Part shown: in pieces, positions 1 through 12,573 of the stretch
Layout: every line of letters starts with the position of its first letter
How positions within the stretch are numbered: position 1 is the stretch's first letter
Assembly (NCBI GenBank): GCA_007844125.1
Contig: CM017563.1
Location: 24,800,394-24,864,393, forward strand
Length of the DNA stretch: 64,000 nucleotides
Origin: Sinonovacula constricta
Taxonomy: Eukaryota > Mollusca > Bivalvia > Cardiida > Solecurtidae
Reading direction: 5' to 3'
Notes under the pieces: generated by a model
The model's database searches: none
What the model saw: only the letters and a program-made list of their open reading frames with translations
What the model was told of the DNA's origin: nothing
Position numbers and translations under genes: made by a program

Positions 1-80
1 AACACTTATTTTAATATTTGATTATCTTTCGTTATGTTATATGCGAACCATGTGTGAATAAAAGGCTTTCGATATCATAG

Positions 81-295
81 TTACACAACGGACCAATGTA
101 TTGACGGGTTCCAGCGTATTTTTGGCGGCTCCCAGGTGATCGACAACTGTGCAGAGACCAACCGGTTCTACGGCGGCCTGGATCTACCCGTGTCCAACGT
201 GGTGTTTGTCGTTGGACAGGCTGACCCATGGAGATCAGTCGGCATCACAACACCACCACGACATAAACCGGGTGTGGAATTGGTGCAGATCGAAG
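81..295 (+). CDS. S28 peptidase penultimate exon
   Basis: Acceptor ...atcatag at 80; the reading frame starts with the last base of a codon and is open to the donor at 296 (gtttgt, a weak donor). It encodes YTTDQCIDGF through PGVELVQIE. The Asp of GQADPW is the family catalytic Asp. The acceptor has little pyrimidine tract, so the exact start is less certain than the end. Confidence 0.82.
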
Positions 296-1550
296 GTTTG
301 TTTAACGGCAAAAATAAAATACAAAAATAAAATACTGGCAGTTGTACAAAAATAGGACAGTTATAGCTTATTTCCTGTTCCCTTCGTTACTACGTTCCTT
401 CGCCTGTGGTTTTCTCATGGTGGAGAGTACTCAGCCTCCAAGTATTAACGTGTCGAAACCAATGGTATACATTCTTTTCAGAGTGTACCTGGACCGATTT
501 AGATCATATGCACCATGGTCTTAGGTGAAAATCTGGAGGGCATTTAAAGGCGGTAACCGACAGTTTGCAATTATTATACAAATTCATATAAAAATATTTT
601 TCGACTTTTTTTTATTTTTATTTTTTTATGTTATGTGTGTCTGTGTTTTCTTGTTGTTGTTTTGTGTTTTTGTTGTTGTTTTTGTTACTGGGTTGTCTTG
701 TTTGTCTTTTATTTGTGTGTGTGTGGGGGGGTGTTCTTGGGCGGTGATGTCGTAGGGAATTAAGGCATAATTTTTGCAAAAAAATCCTGCTTAAGTCTAA
801 GTAAAGACGATTTTAACACTACTTATATTGTAAGACAGAACATATTGCGTCAAAAATCAATCAAAATGTTCATTCTTTTCAAATCTATGATGGTAAGGTT
901 AGGTAATTATGACTTATTTATTTGAGAAAAAAATTGGTCCAAATTGTCGGATACCACAATTAAGACCAAAACTCTCTTTAAAAATAATAATTAAATAATA
1001 ACAAAGGTTGCAAACAATCTGATTAAAATCATATCCTGAAAATTGTGTATGATCTGACTCTCTATATACATATAGTGCTTACTGCGATAAAGCTGAATCG
1101 ATCTTGATCCATACACCCTCCAAACCTCCACCAACATTTTCTGGTTCCGCCCCAGTTTCTTCTGGATTTCACTATTGAAATGATTTTGATTTTAACAGAG
1201 ATTCTGTTGAAAACGTAGTACTAAAAGTCTATTTGCTTATTTTACAATATATAACGATTAACTAAATTTATGTAAATGATCACTCTCTTTCAGAGTTTGT
1301 GTTTTTGTGAATGTACAATTTAAAGAATGTTGATGCAAGTGTGGTCATTTAGTTCTTTATTCGAACTATAGGTATCATTTAAAGAGACAATTTGTTACCC
1401 TGGTGTCAGTGATTCCCACTATCTATACTTTCAGGAGGCTCTTTCTGTTCAGACATCTACCCTCCAACTCCTCAGGATCCCAAACCCCTGGTACATGCTA
1501 GGGAGAAAATATCCGATATCATCAAAACATGGATCCGGGACGACTACTAA
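81..1550 (+). CDS. S28 serine carboxypeptidase, C-terminal end (two last exons, partial gene)
   Basis: Joined exons 81-295 and 1435-1550 encode about 110 residues matching the C-terminus of peptidase family S28 (thymus-specific serine protease PRSS16, prolylcarboxypeptidase and invertebrate relatives), lysosomal or secreted enzymes that cleave after proline or similar residues. Seen in order: DQCIDGF, TNRFYGG, VVFVVGQADPW (the family's NGxxDPW block holding the catalytic Asp), then IEGGSFCSDIYPP and an amphipathic tail ending WIRDDY-stop. The intron starts gtttgt, ends tttcag, and splits a Gly codon (G|GA), restoring IEGG exactly where the family has IEGTAHC. The family's catalytic His falls on Phe here. 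The N-terminal part with the Ser nucleophile lies left of the window. Family assignment is firm; substrate and activity are not. Confidence 0.88.
541..963 (+). mobile_element. MITE family M, copy 0, inside the peptidase intron
   Basis: Starts with an AAAGGCGGTAACCGACAGTTTG-like terminus and ends with TTGTCGGATACCACAATT, the inverted repeat that defines family M (consensus termini TTAAAGGTGGTATC / GATACCACCTTTAA). The interior holds a T/TG-rich low-complexity stretch (about 600-740) not seen in other copies. The whole element lies in the 296-1434 intron. Confidence 0.7.
1060..1185 (-). pseudogene. Degenerate copy of the 2452-2600 exon-like module
   Basis: On the - strand it can be read as MDQDRFSFIAVSTIC followed by a stop, parallel to MDQDPFNFIAVNTGC at 2452-2560. 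The Gly-rich stretch upstream matches at the DNA level with one indel. The product family is not recognised. It lies in the peptidase intron, antisense to it. Confidence 0.4.
1435..1550 (+). CDS. S28 peptidase terminal exon with stop
   Basis: Acceptor tactttcag at 1426-1434, stop TAA at 1548-1550. Two bases complete the split Gly codon, then 37 codons: GSFCSDIYPP, TPQDPKPLVHAREK, ISDIIKTWIRDDY. The Cys and the YPP after it match the family pattern HCxxMYPP, but the His codon is TTC (Phe). Confidence 0.86.
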
Positions 1551-1665
1551 AATATTTCCCTTCTGAGCAGCGACAACCTCCCATTCACAACAAATGTTTT
1601 AGTTTAATTTTTGCTTTTGAGAAAATACGTGTCTTGTTTTTACCAATAAAATATAATGAATATAA
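1551..1665 (+). terminator. S28 peptidase 3' UTR and poly(A) signal
   Basis: About 95 bases after the TAA there is a canonical AATAAA at 1645-1650, the first after the stop. This places the cleavage site near 1665. Confidence 0.55.
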
Positions 1666-2320
1666 AATGACGTATCGTGTGATAAAAACATAGTGTGAAG
1701 CAAATAAAAAAAAAGTATCCAGTTCAAATGTTCACGCTGGCTTTAAACTATTTAGAACGAAAATACAATGCTCGTATAATTTAATAAGATGCATTCAATG
1801 TTTTTTTCAGTTTCTGTACATCTCTTTAAACGTTCACTATTATAACTAATAAATTTGTTATGCAAATCTGTTGTTACATAAACAGTTTCAACTTAAAGCA
1901 TTGTGATGAATGTCAAAAAAAAGAAAAAAGAAAAAATAATAGTAATAATAATAAATGAGTAATAAGTTTAAATTAAGTCTAGAACAAATATGTTTGTTTA
2001 AGGAAAGCCGACCATACCTATCTCTGTGTTTCCTAGCCTATGTTGTTGTTTGTGTTACTTAATTCAGACATTGTAATTTATATCATAATGAAAATAAAGA
2101 AAATAAATTGCGTTTCAATATTAGGCATTGTTTATCGATTAGACAATTGTGTCAATTGACTTTTTAAATGCCTTATAACACTACTGAAAAAGTCAAAATA
2201 ATGGTTAGCTGGATGCCATTGGTCCGCAAGTATTCCTTAAAAAAGTAATCCCACTTTCACTTCAGTCTCCAGCTGTATTCACGTGTTTAGTTCCTTTAAA
2301 TAAGCAGTGGGGTATCGCAT
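1661..2320. other. Gene-free AT-rich stretch
   Basis: A/T-rich spacer with an A-rich tract at about 1914-1955 (AAAAAG and AATAAT runs). No exon, RNA gene or clear repeat family was recognised. Confidence 0.5.
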
Positions 2321-2324
2321 GCCA

Positions 2325-2400
2325 TGCAGGGATGGGCCCGGGGTTGGGCATGGGTGAAGCACCCGCCACCCCCACCAGCAAGGTAAAAGTGAAGAGTTGT
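2325..2400. repeat. Half copy of repeat family F
   Basis: GCAGGGATGGGCCC followed by a C/G-rich stretch and CAAGGTAAAAGTGAAGAGTTG. It matches 3850-3912 and the reverse complement of the right end of the fuller copy at 33841-34089. Confidence 0.5.
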
Positions 2401-2451
2401 ACAATATATACATGAAAGCTTACAAATACTAAGCTTTAAGAGTAAATATTT

Positions 2452-2728
2452 CTATTGACTGCTTAGGTCGAAGTCAGGGTCCATAACTGTGTATGTACAT
2501 CCAGTATTTACTGCGATAAAGTTGAATGGATCTTGATCCATACCATCCCGGCCGCCACCAAAATTGTCGGAAGCCCCTGAAGCCTTGTATACCATTTTAT
2601 ACCCTTTCCAAATTTCGTTTATTAAAACGAATGACAGCGGACAAAGAAATGACAGCGGACAAGAAAATGACAGCGGACAAAGTAATGACAGCGGACAAGG
2701 AAATGAGGCGAAAAAGTGGACAGGTCTT
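2452..2728 (-). CDS. Unrecognised exon-like reading frame
   Basis: A frame on the - strand runs to a TAG at 2452-2454 and contains GYKMVYKASGASDNFGG and MDQDPFNFIAVNTGC, ending DPDFDLSSQ. A possible acceptor (ctcag) precedes 2728, and a good donor (AAAAG|GTAAGG) lies further upstream with its exon end at 2784. The first third is made of the 17-18 bp tandem repeat (CPLSFxx in this frame). I do not recognise the family. A related decayed copy at 1060-1185 shows the module was duplicated. It may be a terminal exon of an undetected gene, a pseudogene or a repeat fragment. Confidence 0.3.
2629..2705. repeat. Short minisatellite, 17-18 bp unit, about 4 copies
   Basis: Unit ATGACAGCGGACAAAGA, repeated four times with small changes. 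Confidence 0.85.
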
Positions 2729-3239
2729 CTGAGTATCAGTGAAACTGATGATGGATAAGCCATGAATGCAAGAAAGTCCTTACCTTTTAGCACGAACAAT
2801 TATGTTACAGTGTGATTAGGAATTGCTTGAAGATGTGACCTAGACCTTGAATGGAGCCACTGATCTGTTTGCATTCTACATATTTTAAAACAACAAAGTA
2901 AAAAAAAATAAAAAAAAAAACACAAAGATAAACGGGTAAAAACCACAGCTGACTGTGACTTTGACTATCCGTGTAGTGGTCCAAATTTTGCACGCGTCGC
3001 GTCGTCTTGGTGTGATTATAATTTGTTCAACATTATTTTAACAAATATATCGATAAAAAATAACGCAATTATCAGCCTGACGCAGATTATTTTGCTCTAA
3101 TGCTTCACTGAGACATTGGCTTTCAAGTTAAGAACAAAATACTTACACGCATCAGGGATCTGAATGTGGCAAGCAAACACGTTTTCTATATGTGCTGATC
3201 AGTTGTGCCAAATAATTTTAAAATATAAACAACAAAACT

Positions 3240-3750
3240 ATAGGCCGAAACCCGAATTTGCATAACAACCACATTGTGACCTTTACTTTCAAGGTAGCAA
3301 CGGCTTCATGTTGCATATCTTGTCTTTCTATGTGAAAATCACTTGAGCCACGTAGGCCTATTTAAACAATCCATAACTAGACAACAATGTTATGGGTCGA
3401 ACAGATGACAAACACGGATTTGCTTCAATGTTGCCTGTGACCTTAATATTCAAGGTAGTGAATGTTCGTCGCATCTCCTCATTTGTATGTGATGATACAT
3501 ACTGCAAAATTATTTTTAAATCCGCCTACACACAACAACGGTATGGTCCAAACACAGATTTACTCAAATGCTGCAGTTTGACCTCGGCCTTCAAGGCAAC
3601 GACCGGAAGTGTGCACGCACGTGACATTCGTACTGATGTTAGGTTGAGGCAATTTATATTAAAACCTGTCTTTAAACGACAAAGGTATGCAAGAACAAGA
3701 AGACTGTGTTGATGGACAGATGGGTGGACAACATGGCAACTATACATGTA
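3240..3750. repeat. Interspersed repeat with three ~150 bp monomers
   Basis: Three diverged monomers share the order 'TATGGnCCGAACACgGATTT ... TGACCTT..nTTCAAGGtAgcaacG' starting near 3240, 3389 and 3540. The right end runs into GATGGACAGATGGGTGGAC and ACATGGCAACTATAC, a typical end for long repeats of this style in bivalves. The 106-codon + frame at 3392-3712 falls entirely in this repeat and is not treated as a gene. Confidence 0.55.
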
Positions 3751-3849
3751 TGCTCACCCCTTATCCAATTTGGGAGCGGACAATCTTGTTACCTTCAACA
3801 GGTATTTTAGACATATATTTGTTTGACCTTAGCATAATACTGAATAATC

Positions 3850-3912
3850 AGGGATGGATACAGCGGAGGGGATGTATCCCCTCACCAACCAGAGTAAAAG
3901 AGTAAAGTTGGC
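3850..3912. repeat. Half copy of repeat family F
   Basis: TCAGGGATGGATACAGCGG ... CCAGAGTAAAAGAGTAAAG, the same order as 2325-2400 and the reverse complement of 34010-34089. Confidence 0.5.
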
Positions 3913-3963
3913 AAAACATACATGTAAGTTTAAAAAATACAAAGCTTTTATAGTTAGTTTCTC

Positions 3964-4044
3964 TAACAGTCAAACTTGTCTTAAGCAGCCACCCAAGGGA
4001 CAGTCTAAAATTGGCCGCTGAAGACAAGTTGGCTGCTTAACACA
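3964..4044. repeat. Repeat family G (CAAACTTGT/GGCCGCT)
   Basis: GTCAAACTTGTCTTAAG, CAGCCACCCAAG and GGCCGCTGAAGACAAG. Related text occurs at 5085-5262 and 40560-40660, so this is a dispersed repeat rather than unique sequence. Confidence 0.4.
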
Positions 4045-5084
4045 AAATATGATATTATTGATTGTTAACCTATTTATATAAGCATGTTTCTTTATAAAAA
4101 GTATTGCTTACATAGTAGGTCAACTACAAAATACTGTTCGAATAGATATGTAAAACAACAACGTAGATGCTTTTGGAATGTCAACAAATGACTCAGAATA
4201 TCAGAAGTGCCTTACTAAATAAAAGAAAATATTGCTCCAGTATAAGTAGTTTGGTCACTTACAGTAAAAACATACAATTTTAAATGTTTCACATAAAATG
4301 TATACTGAGGGTACCAAAATCTTCGTCAAATTGAAGTGTCACAAATCTACGAAAAGTGTACATATGTTCAGACAATTCAAGTTCCGGATGGTGCATGTTT
4401 TAAACTATTTTTAACTAAAACAGCACGTAGTGTGTCATTTGAAAAATTAAATTATATTTACTATCGTTTAAACAGGGTTTGTATAAGCAATAACAAAAAC
4501 TGCTACTACTGTATGAACATCTAGTCAAGTAAATTCGGTGCGTGAAGTTGATCTATGCATAAATTAACTCTCTCATAAATTAACGCTTCTGCTGCCCGTT
4601 TCACTACGATATATGCTGAATAGATATTGACTGAGACACTTTATTGTGCTCTTACTTATTTGGACTTATTTACCCTCGCCGTTAATTATAAATTATTTGG
4701 CGAGCATTAGTTTCAAGTTGGTTAAAATTTTAATATCACAGATGGTTACTAATGGCGTGAGGGTTGCTCTTAGCTGTGGTGTTTAAAATTGTAAATAGAG
4801 TTAAAAATTCATGATATTGTTGTTAAAAATGTTGCTTAGCTTCGAGCAAATTAAATTTTAAAATGAGGTTTGATTATGCATTGTTTGATGATGATGAGCA
4901 TGAGGTATGATATCATGAGTTATTGTGCTCCGATCACAAGCTGGATGATATCTACGAATCTATCTTGATTGGGAGATCGGGACAGATAGTGTGATAATAT
5001 TGACAAGTGGGTGGGGAGCAGGCGGATTAACGTTCACACATTCATTATGTGATCACAATTGACAATTGACACATGCTGACTGAC
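4045..5084. other. Gene-free stretch
   Basis: AT-rich unique-looking sequence without splice-supported exons, RNA genes or recognised repeats. Confidence 0.45.
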
Positions 5085-6453
<1,369 letters not shown>

Positions 6454-6537
6454 GTTTTTCAAATTAAAGTATTCTCTGCCACCAAAAAAAAAAGGAAATT
6501 GTCAATGGGCTTGACAAGCATGAATTCGGCAAGTTTA

Positions 6538-6829
6538 TTTATGGTGGTATCTTACAGTTTGCCCATAATAAATACACATACCACCTGGATGACAATATAA
6601 AATTATGTGGTCATGTGGTTTTCTCAGTTTAAAAATAGCAGTCTCTACAGCATGGCTAGGATAGGAAACACCTGTTTGCACTGTCGACTGGGGATTTTAT
6701 CCTGGAATGTTAACATAGATCATTGGCATCAATGAACAGCATTATGCAAGACTTATTCAGGTACTAATGATGTATTTGGTTATTTGAGAAAAAACTTTTT
6801 GGACCAAACTGTCGGATATCACCTTTTAA
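6538..6829 (+). mobile_element. MITE family M, copy 1
   Basis: Left terminus ATGGTGGTATCTTACAGTTTG, right terminus GGACCAAACTGTCGGATATCACCTTTTAA. The interior GTTTAAAAATAGC...GGATAGGAAACACCTGTTTGC is shared with the other copies. Shorter than the ~460-base form. Confidence 0.75.
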
Positions 6830-8160
6830 CTAAGGTATATTTTTCAAAAACAATTATACCGTTTCAGATTTATCCTAATGAGTAAGTCTAAGGAATATGT
6901 AGATTTAAAACAGCATCCAGTTCTAAGCTTGTTGGCTTCCTGAACGAGATTAGTTTCTTAATAAGTTAAAATTTTTAAACTGTTTATTATGCTTAAATTA
7001 TTAATTTTTTAACTGTTTAATATGTTAACCTGTTTACAATTATATTTCACATTATTTTAGCCTAATAGATTTTAATATTTCTACTTACATATTTAGATTT
7101 TAACCCGACTATATTCTGTTCAGGGTAAACTTAACTGTATTTGGCACCATATGACCTATAAAGTGTTGGTGTGCCAAAAACCCAAGATACAAAAAAATAT
7201 AACGTACCCATGTATGATCTCCACTATATTCATGTGTTTTTTAAGGCAATAGTGGTTACTGTAACACAGTGTAACATAACTCATGTGAGAAATGTGTAAG
7301 ACCGGATGTTGCTGTGTATTCTAACCAGGACATTAAAAAAAAAAAAGCTTTAAATATATTTTTCACATTTTATTAAACAAATACATACAGCAAAATACAA
7401 GAAGATGACATACAAGATTGAACATATTTTAAAATAGTTATTTACTGTTTTGGTTATATATGTATATATAGTGATATAGGAATAGACTACGATATTTACT
7501 ACAAAACACTAAATATGGTAATATCACAAATAACTGGATCAGTTGCCTTCAATCATTCTCAAGAAAGCTCATGTAATCAATATATGTTCTGTTAGAATTT
7601 TGGCATCTTGCTTCTTCAAAAAAAAAAGAAAGGCACTATTCCACTTTTCTTTCGATATGGAGTTGTATTTATCACTGACTCGTGGGATGTACTTGTAAAT
7701 ACATTACAACACTCTCAGATGTAAGAAGATTAAAATCAAGACCGATTGTAACAACCAATGTCTCAGATTTATTTACTATGTAAAGACTGAAAAATTAGAG
7801 ATTATTCACAAAAAAGAATAAAACTAAATATTGACAATGATTTTTTATGTGTGTTTTTTCCTCAAAAATACCAGGCCAGGATAATCTTGACTCTTTGATA
7901 ACATCAACAGTATGATGTCTCTAAATAAAATCTAAGGTTGTATTGTAGTCTGTTTTAGCAGAGCTTAGCAGTTTAAATTTTTAAATTCATTTTTTGATCT
8001 AAGAATGTTTCGATAGAAAAAGCCGAGAAGTTGCAATTTGTGTTTAAATCATATGGTTACTCTACATTTGTTTCATATCCCCAGGGATTCAAATCACAGA
8101 CCTACTCAAGATAAGCAGGTTGCTCTACCAACTGAACTCCAGAGGCTCTGTGAATGAACT
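6830..8160. other. Gene-free AT-rich stretch
   Basis: No splice-supported exon or recognised repeat. A short A-run (about 7330-7342) and a TATATA run at 7456-7470 are the only low-complexity features. Confidence 0.45.
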
Positions 8161-8165
8161 TCCAG

Positions 8166-8275
8166 TGAAACTGCTACACTTGAAACTGCTACACTTGAAA
8201 CACTTGAAATTGCTACACTTGAAACTGCTATACTTGAAACTGCTACACTTGAAACTGCTACACTTGCAGATTGCT
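8166..8275. repeat. 15-bp tandem repeat, about 7 copies
   Basis: Unit GAAACTGCTACACTT, with one shortened unit (GAAACACTT). It gives an LHLKL-type open frame on + that is not regarded as a gene. Confidence 0.9.
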
Positions 8276-9290
8276 ATTCTATGTCACGGTGACAAGTTTA
8301 ACAAGATGTTGAATCTTAAGAATGATTGCAGAGGACTGACCCAGGTGGCATTGATTGGAGGCTTGCTATAAATGAGCAAAGACTAAGTTTCTGAGTGAAA
8401 CATGAAACAAGCTAGAGATACAAAACCTATTAAACAGCCAAAGTATCGTTTAATATAGCAGCCATGCATAAAAAAATGGGGAAAAAAATGATAAACAGCG
8501 AGTGAAAGTGAGATAAACAACACGCATGCAGTAAATATGGAAAAAAATGAATAAAAATTGATGTCATCACAAAACTAAAAATTGGTTTTATAATTTGCTT
8601 CAAAATTAATGTTGATGCTAAAATATGTATTTTAAAAACAAACTATAATAATATATAATAGCTAACATAAAATGCAAATAAATAACAATGCTAACCAATG
8701 ATTTTAAAACAAAACAATAAATGCAAAAACACCGCAAAACAGTGGATACTCAACTAAGTGATTCAAATAAAACCTTATTGAGTTTCTTAAAGAAGTAACA
8801 AGTCAAGATAATGCTTCATACTAACAACAATAAGTAATTATGGCAATGTCTATGGCATAGACATTCAGAATACCAAATAGAAGCAAATAGGAAGAGTGTA
8901 TTTTAACATCATTTGATTAAAAAAACATACCCAAAACAAACAAACTAAAACTATAAATTTATACAGGCATTTAAACAGTCTTCTATTACTACTTAATCAA
9001 ACATGATTTCCTCCTGAGACTAATGACTGCAACAGCATCGTATACATGTAGGAAAGATCCATTGGACTTCTAGTATATTGTGAATGTCCATCAAGCTGCC
9101 ATAATGCAACAGAGTTTTGAGAAGTTTTGATCTTATAAAAATAAATCAAATATAACAGTTGGATCCATTTCAAAATTAATGCTGGTATGACTTCTGGTTA
9201 AAATAGTGCAAATATTGCTTATTCTGCAGTATTTGGTAATTGAAACACCATACAAGTATATAGCTTTGAAGATACATGTAGCAGTCTCTG
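8276..9290. other. Gene-free AT-rich stretch
   Basis: Nothing recognisable beyond A-rich composition. Confidence 0.45.
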
Positions 9291-9291
9291 A

Positions 9292-9682
9292 CAAAACCCG
9301 GTAGACCGTGACCCAAGTCCACCAAAATCTCAGGTGGTCCAGTAAATTTTAAAAGTTAAATGGACCGACAGTCCACCAGAATTGTCAGCTCCATTTTTTT
9401 AAAAATTTTGAATTATTACAAAAACATATATAATAAACGAAATGTAACAACTTTTACATCCTTTTATTAAACCCAACCACTCATAACACCTAAATTATCT
9501 TACTAACCTTTTAGATTTCTGATATGTTCAGATGTCTAAGCTGGCTTCGCATTATAAATAAAAGAATAAAAGCATGATTTGCAAAACTAGTTCTTTTTTG
9601 TGTCAAAATGCAAAAATCATACAGGTCCAGTCAAATTTGGTATGGACCAGTAGGTATTGGTGGACCCAAGGTCTGGTTTTTG
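9292..9682. mobile_element. Small terminal-inverted-repeat element (family H)
   Basis: The left end CAAAACCCGGTAGACCGTGA followed by CCCAAGTCCACC is matched, inverted and imperfectly, by the right end GGTGGACCCAAGGTCTGG/TTTTTG. Total about 390 bases with an AT-rich interior and no reading frame, which fits a non-autonomous DNA element. Only one copy in the window. Confidence 0.5.
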
Positions 9683-10297
9683 TAAATTTCTTTTCTAAAG
9701 ACTGATGAAGTATTGACATGTGAAAAGAAACTACATTTTTTCAAAGTGGGAGCTTGATTATACCCATGATTAAATTGTGCTGAGATCAAGATCTAAAACA
9801 CAAAGGTGGAGTATTGACTTTTTACACCCTATATACCTGTAACACTTGCTATGGACAAAAGATCCCTGGGATGCCAAATAATCCCTTTTAACAATTGCAG
9901 GTGACTCTTGTTTTATAGAATGGCTGGTCTTGAGGGGCAATTATCTTAAGAAGCAATCATTGTAAAAGGCAATCATCGTAATGCTGGTATCCAACAGGTT
10001 TCCTATGTCAAATACATGTGACAATATCTTACCATTGTTTGGGGGACTTAGGGCATAATTTTTAGAAAGCTGGTATCCAACAGGTTTCCTATGTCAAATA
10101 CATGTGACAATATCTTACCATTGTTTGGGGGACTTTGGGCATACTTTCTAGAAAAACCAAAATTTTACTCTAAGACTGTACAAATTGAGAAAAAGATCAC
10201 TCTTAATTGGTCATTCTTTTCAAATCTAAAAATATGCATGATAGGAATTTCTGTTAAAAATAGATATCAACATGAGATTAGATTACCTTGTTTTGTG

Positions 10298-10352
10298 TTT
10301 GTTTTTGAGATACATTGCAGCGACCAATAATGATTATTATAGTGACGTCCAG
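10298..10352 (-). mobile_element. SINE B fragment within MITE copy 2
   Basis: TTTTTGAGATACATTGCAGC, GACCAATAATGATTATTATA and GTGACGTCCAG match the tail end of SINE B copies (for example 21360-21410) in the same orientation. Confidence 0.5.
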
Positions 10353-10426
10353 ACGAAGTAAGTGGATGAATGGTTTTCTTAGTTTAAAAATAGTTATCTG
10401 TGTACTGTGGCTCAGATAGGAAATAC

Positions 10427-11728
10427 ATGTTTGTAATGATTAGTGGAGTGTTATGTTTGTAATGATTAGTGGAGTGTTATGTTTGTAATGACAAGTGGAG
10501 TGTTGTGTTTGTAATGATGAGTGAAGTGTTATGTTTGTAATGATTAGTGGAGTGTTATGTTTGTAATGATGAGTGGAGTGTTATGTTTGTAATGATTAGT
10601 GGAGTGTTATGTTTGTAATGATTAGTGGAGTGTTATGTTTGTAATAATTAGTGGAGTGTTATGTTTGTAATGATTAGTGGAGTGTTATGTTTGTAATGAT
10701 TAGTGGAGTGTTATGTTTGTAATGATGAGTGAAGTGTTATGTTTGTAATGATGAGTGGAGTGTTATGTTTGTAATGATTAGTGGAGTATTATGTTTGTAA
10801 TGATTAGTGGAGTGTTATGTTTGTAATGATTAGTGGAGTGTTATGTTTGTAATAATTAGTGGAGTGTTATGTTTGTAATGATTAGTGGAGTGTTATGTTT
10901 GTAATGATTAGTGGAGTGTTATGTTTGTAATGATGAGTGAAGTGTTATGTTTGTAATGGTTAGTGGAGTGTTATGTTTGTAATGATGAGTGGAGTGTTAT
11001 GTTTGTAATGATTAGTGGAGTGTTATGTTTGTAATGACAAGTGGAGTGTTGTGTTTGTAATAACAAGTGCAGTGTTATGTTTATAATGATGAGAGGAGTG
11101 TTATGTTTGTAATGACGAGTGGAGTGTTATGTTTGTAATGACCAGTGAAGTGTTATGTTTGTAATGACAAGTGAAGTGTTAGGTTTGTAATGACAAGTGA
11201 AGTGTTAGGTTTGTAATGACAAGTGAAGTGTTATGTTTGTAATGACAAGTGAAGTGTTAGGTTTGTAATGACAAGTGGAGTGTTAGGTTTGTAATGACGG
11301 GTGGAGTGTTATGTTTGTAATGACAAGTGGAGTGTTATGTTTGTAATGACAAGTGGAGTGTTATGTTTGTAATGACGAGTGGAGTGTTAGGTTTGTAATG
11401 ACAAGTGAAGTGTTATGTTTGTAATGACAAGTGCAGTGTTATGTTTGTAATGACGGGTGGAGTGTTAGGTTTGTAGTGACGAGTGGAGTGTTATGTTTGT
11501 AATGACGAGTGGAGTGTTATGTTTGTAATGACGAGTGGAGTGAAATGTTTGTAATGACGAGTGGAGAGTTATGTTTGTAATGATGAGTTGAGTGTTAGGT
11601 TTGTAGTGACGAGTGGAGTGTTAGGTTTGTAATGACGAGTGGAGTGTTATGTTTGTAATGACGAGTTGTGTGTTATGTTTGTAATGACAAGTGCAGTGTA
11701 ATGTTTGTAATGACGAGAGGAGTGTTAG
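10427..11728. repeat. 26-bp minisatellite, about 50 copies
   Basis: Unit ATGTTTGTAATGATTAGTGG + AGTGTT. The left two thirds are dominated by GATTAGTGG/GATGAGTGG units and the right third by GACAAGTG/GACGAGTGG units, so two expansion episodes can be separated at about 11030. Confidence 0.95.
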
Positions 11729-11862
11729 GCTGTACTTTTCACATTGACAAAGGGCATAAATAAACAGCATTTTACATATCTTTTCATGTTCAATAATTTG
11801 TTGTTTGAAAGACAAATAAAAGGTCGAAACTGTCAAATTCAACCTTTCAGGAGAAATTATCT

Positions 11863-12261
11863 TAAAGGTGGTATTCTGACAGTTTGGTCCAAAAAGTTGT
11901 TTCTCAATTAACCAAATAAGTCATCAGTACCTGAACAGGTCTTGCAAAATGCTGTTCATTTATGCCAAAGATCTGTGTGAACAGTCCAGGATAAATCTCC
12001 AATTGACATTGCAAAGAGGTGTATTCTATCTGAGCCACGCTGCTGAGACAGCTATTTTTAAACTTAGAAAACCATGTGACAACTTACTTTTATATAGTCA
12101 TCCGGATAATCTGCTCTGACGTCGATATGAATTTTTTAGCAGAGACCACTATCAACTAAAGTATGGCTTTATGCAAAAAGTATGACCAAATTCCCCAAAG
12201 TGGTGGTTAGGTATTGGTCCATGTATTTAATATAGACAAACTGTCAGATAGCACCTTTAAG
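11863..12261 (-). mobile_element. MITE family M, copy 3
   Basis: TTAAAGGTGGTATTCTGACA ... CTGTCAGATAGCACCTTTAA. Opposite orientation to copy 2, only about 15 bases away from it. The interior contains TGAGCCACGCTGC and TATTTTTAAAC, shared across the family. Confidence 0.8.
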
Positions 12262-12573
12262 GAACAATCATTATAAGGGGCAATGACCCTATACACAACT
12301 AGTGCTTGCTTGTTCAAATACCATGTTCTAATGAACAACATGTTCTCTTTAACAGTTATTGATTGCAAGTGATTAAACTACCTTCTCCAGAATATCTGAG
12401 TGGGCTTGAAGATTGGAGAGGTAAAATAGATGGGACTTAAGACAAAAAGCTACAATTCCTCGACACGAACATGCTCGGTTCAGGCAACAAACAAGTTAAT
12501 TATTCACCAAACAAAAGGAATGGCATTGATTAATTAACACTCAGCAAAAATGTTGGTTGTTCTTTTCAGACAT

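Larger units (their letters stand above)
9983..11847 (+). mobile_element. MITE family M, copy 2, interrupted by its own expanded interior
   Basis: The left terminus GCTGGTATCCAACAGGTTTCC is present twice 96 bases apart (9983 and 10079). The usual interior follows up to GGAAATACATGTTTG, then the 26-bp array, then the normal downstream interior (GGGCATAAATAAACAGCATTTTAC) and a right terminus AAACTGTCAAATTCAACCTTT. The array thus sits exactly where other copies read TGTTTGnAATGnnGAGTGGGG. Confidence 0.75.

Noticed and set aside
3392..3712. 106-codon + frame as a gene
   Set aside because: Lies across three diverged monomers of an interspersed repeat.
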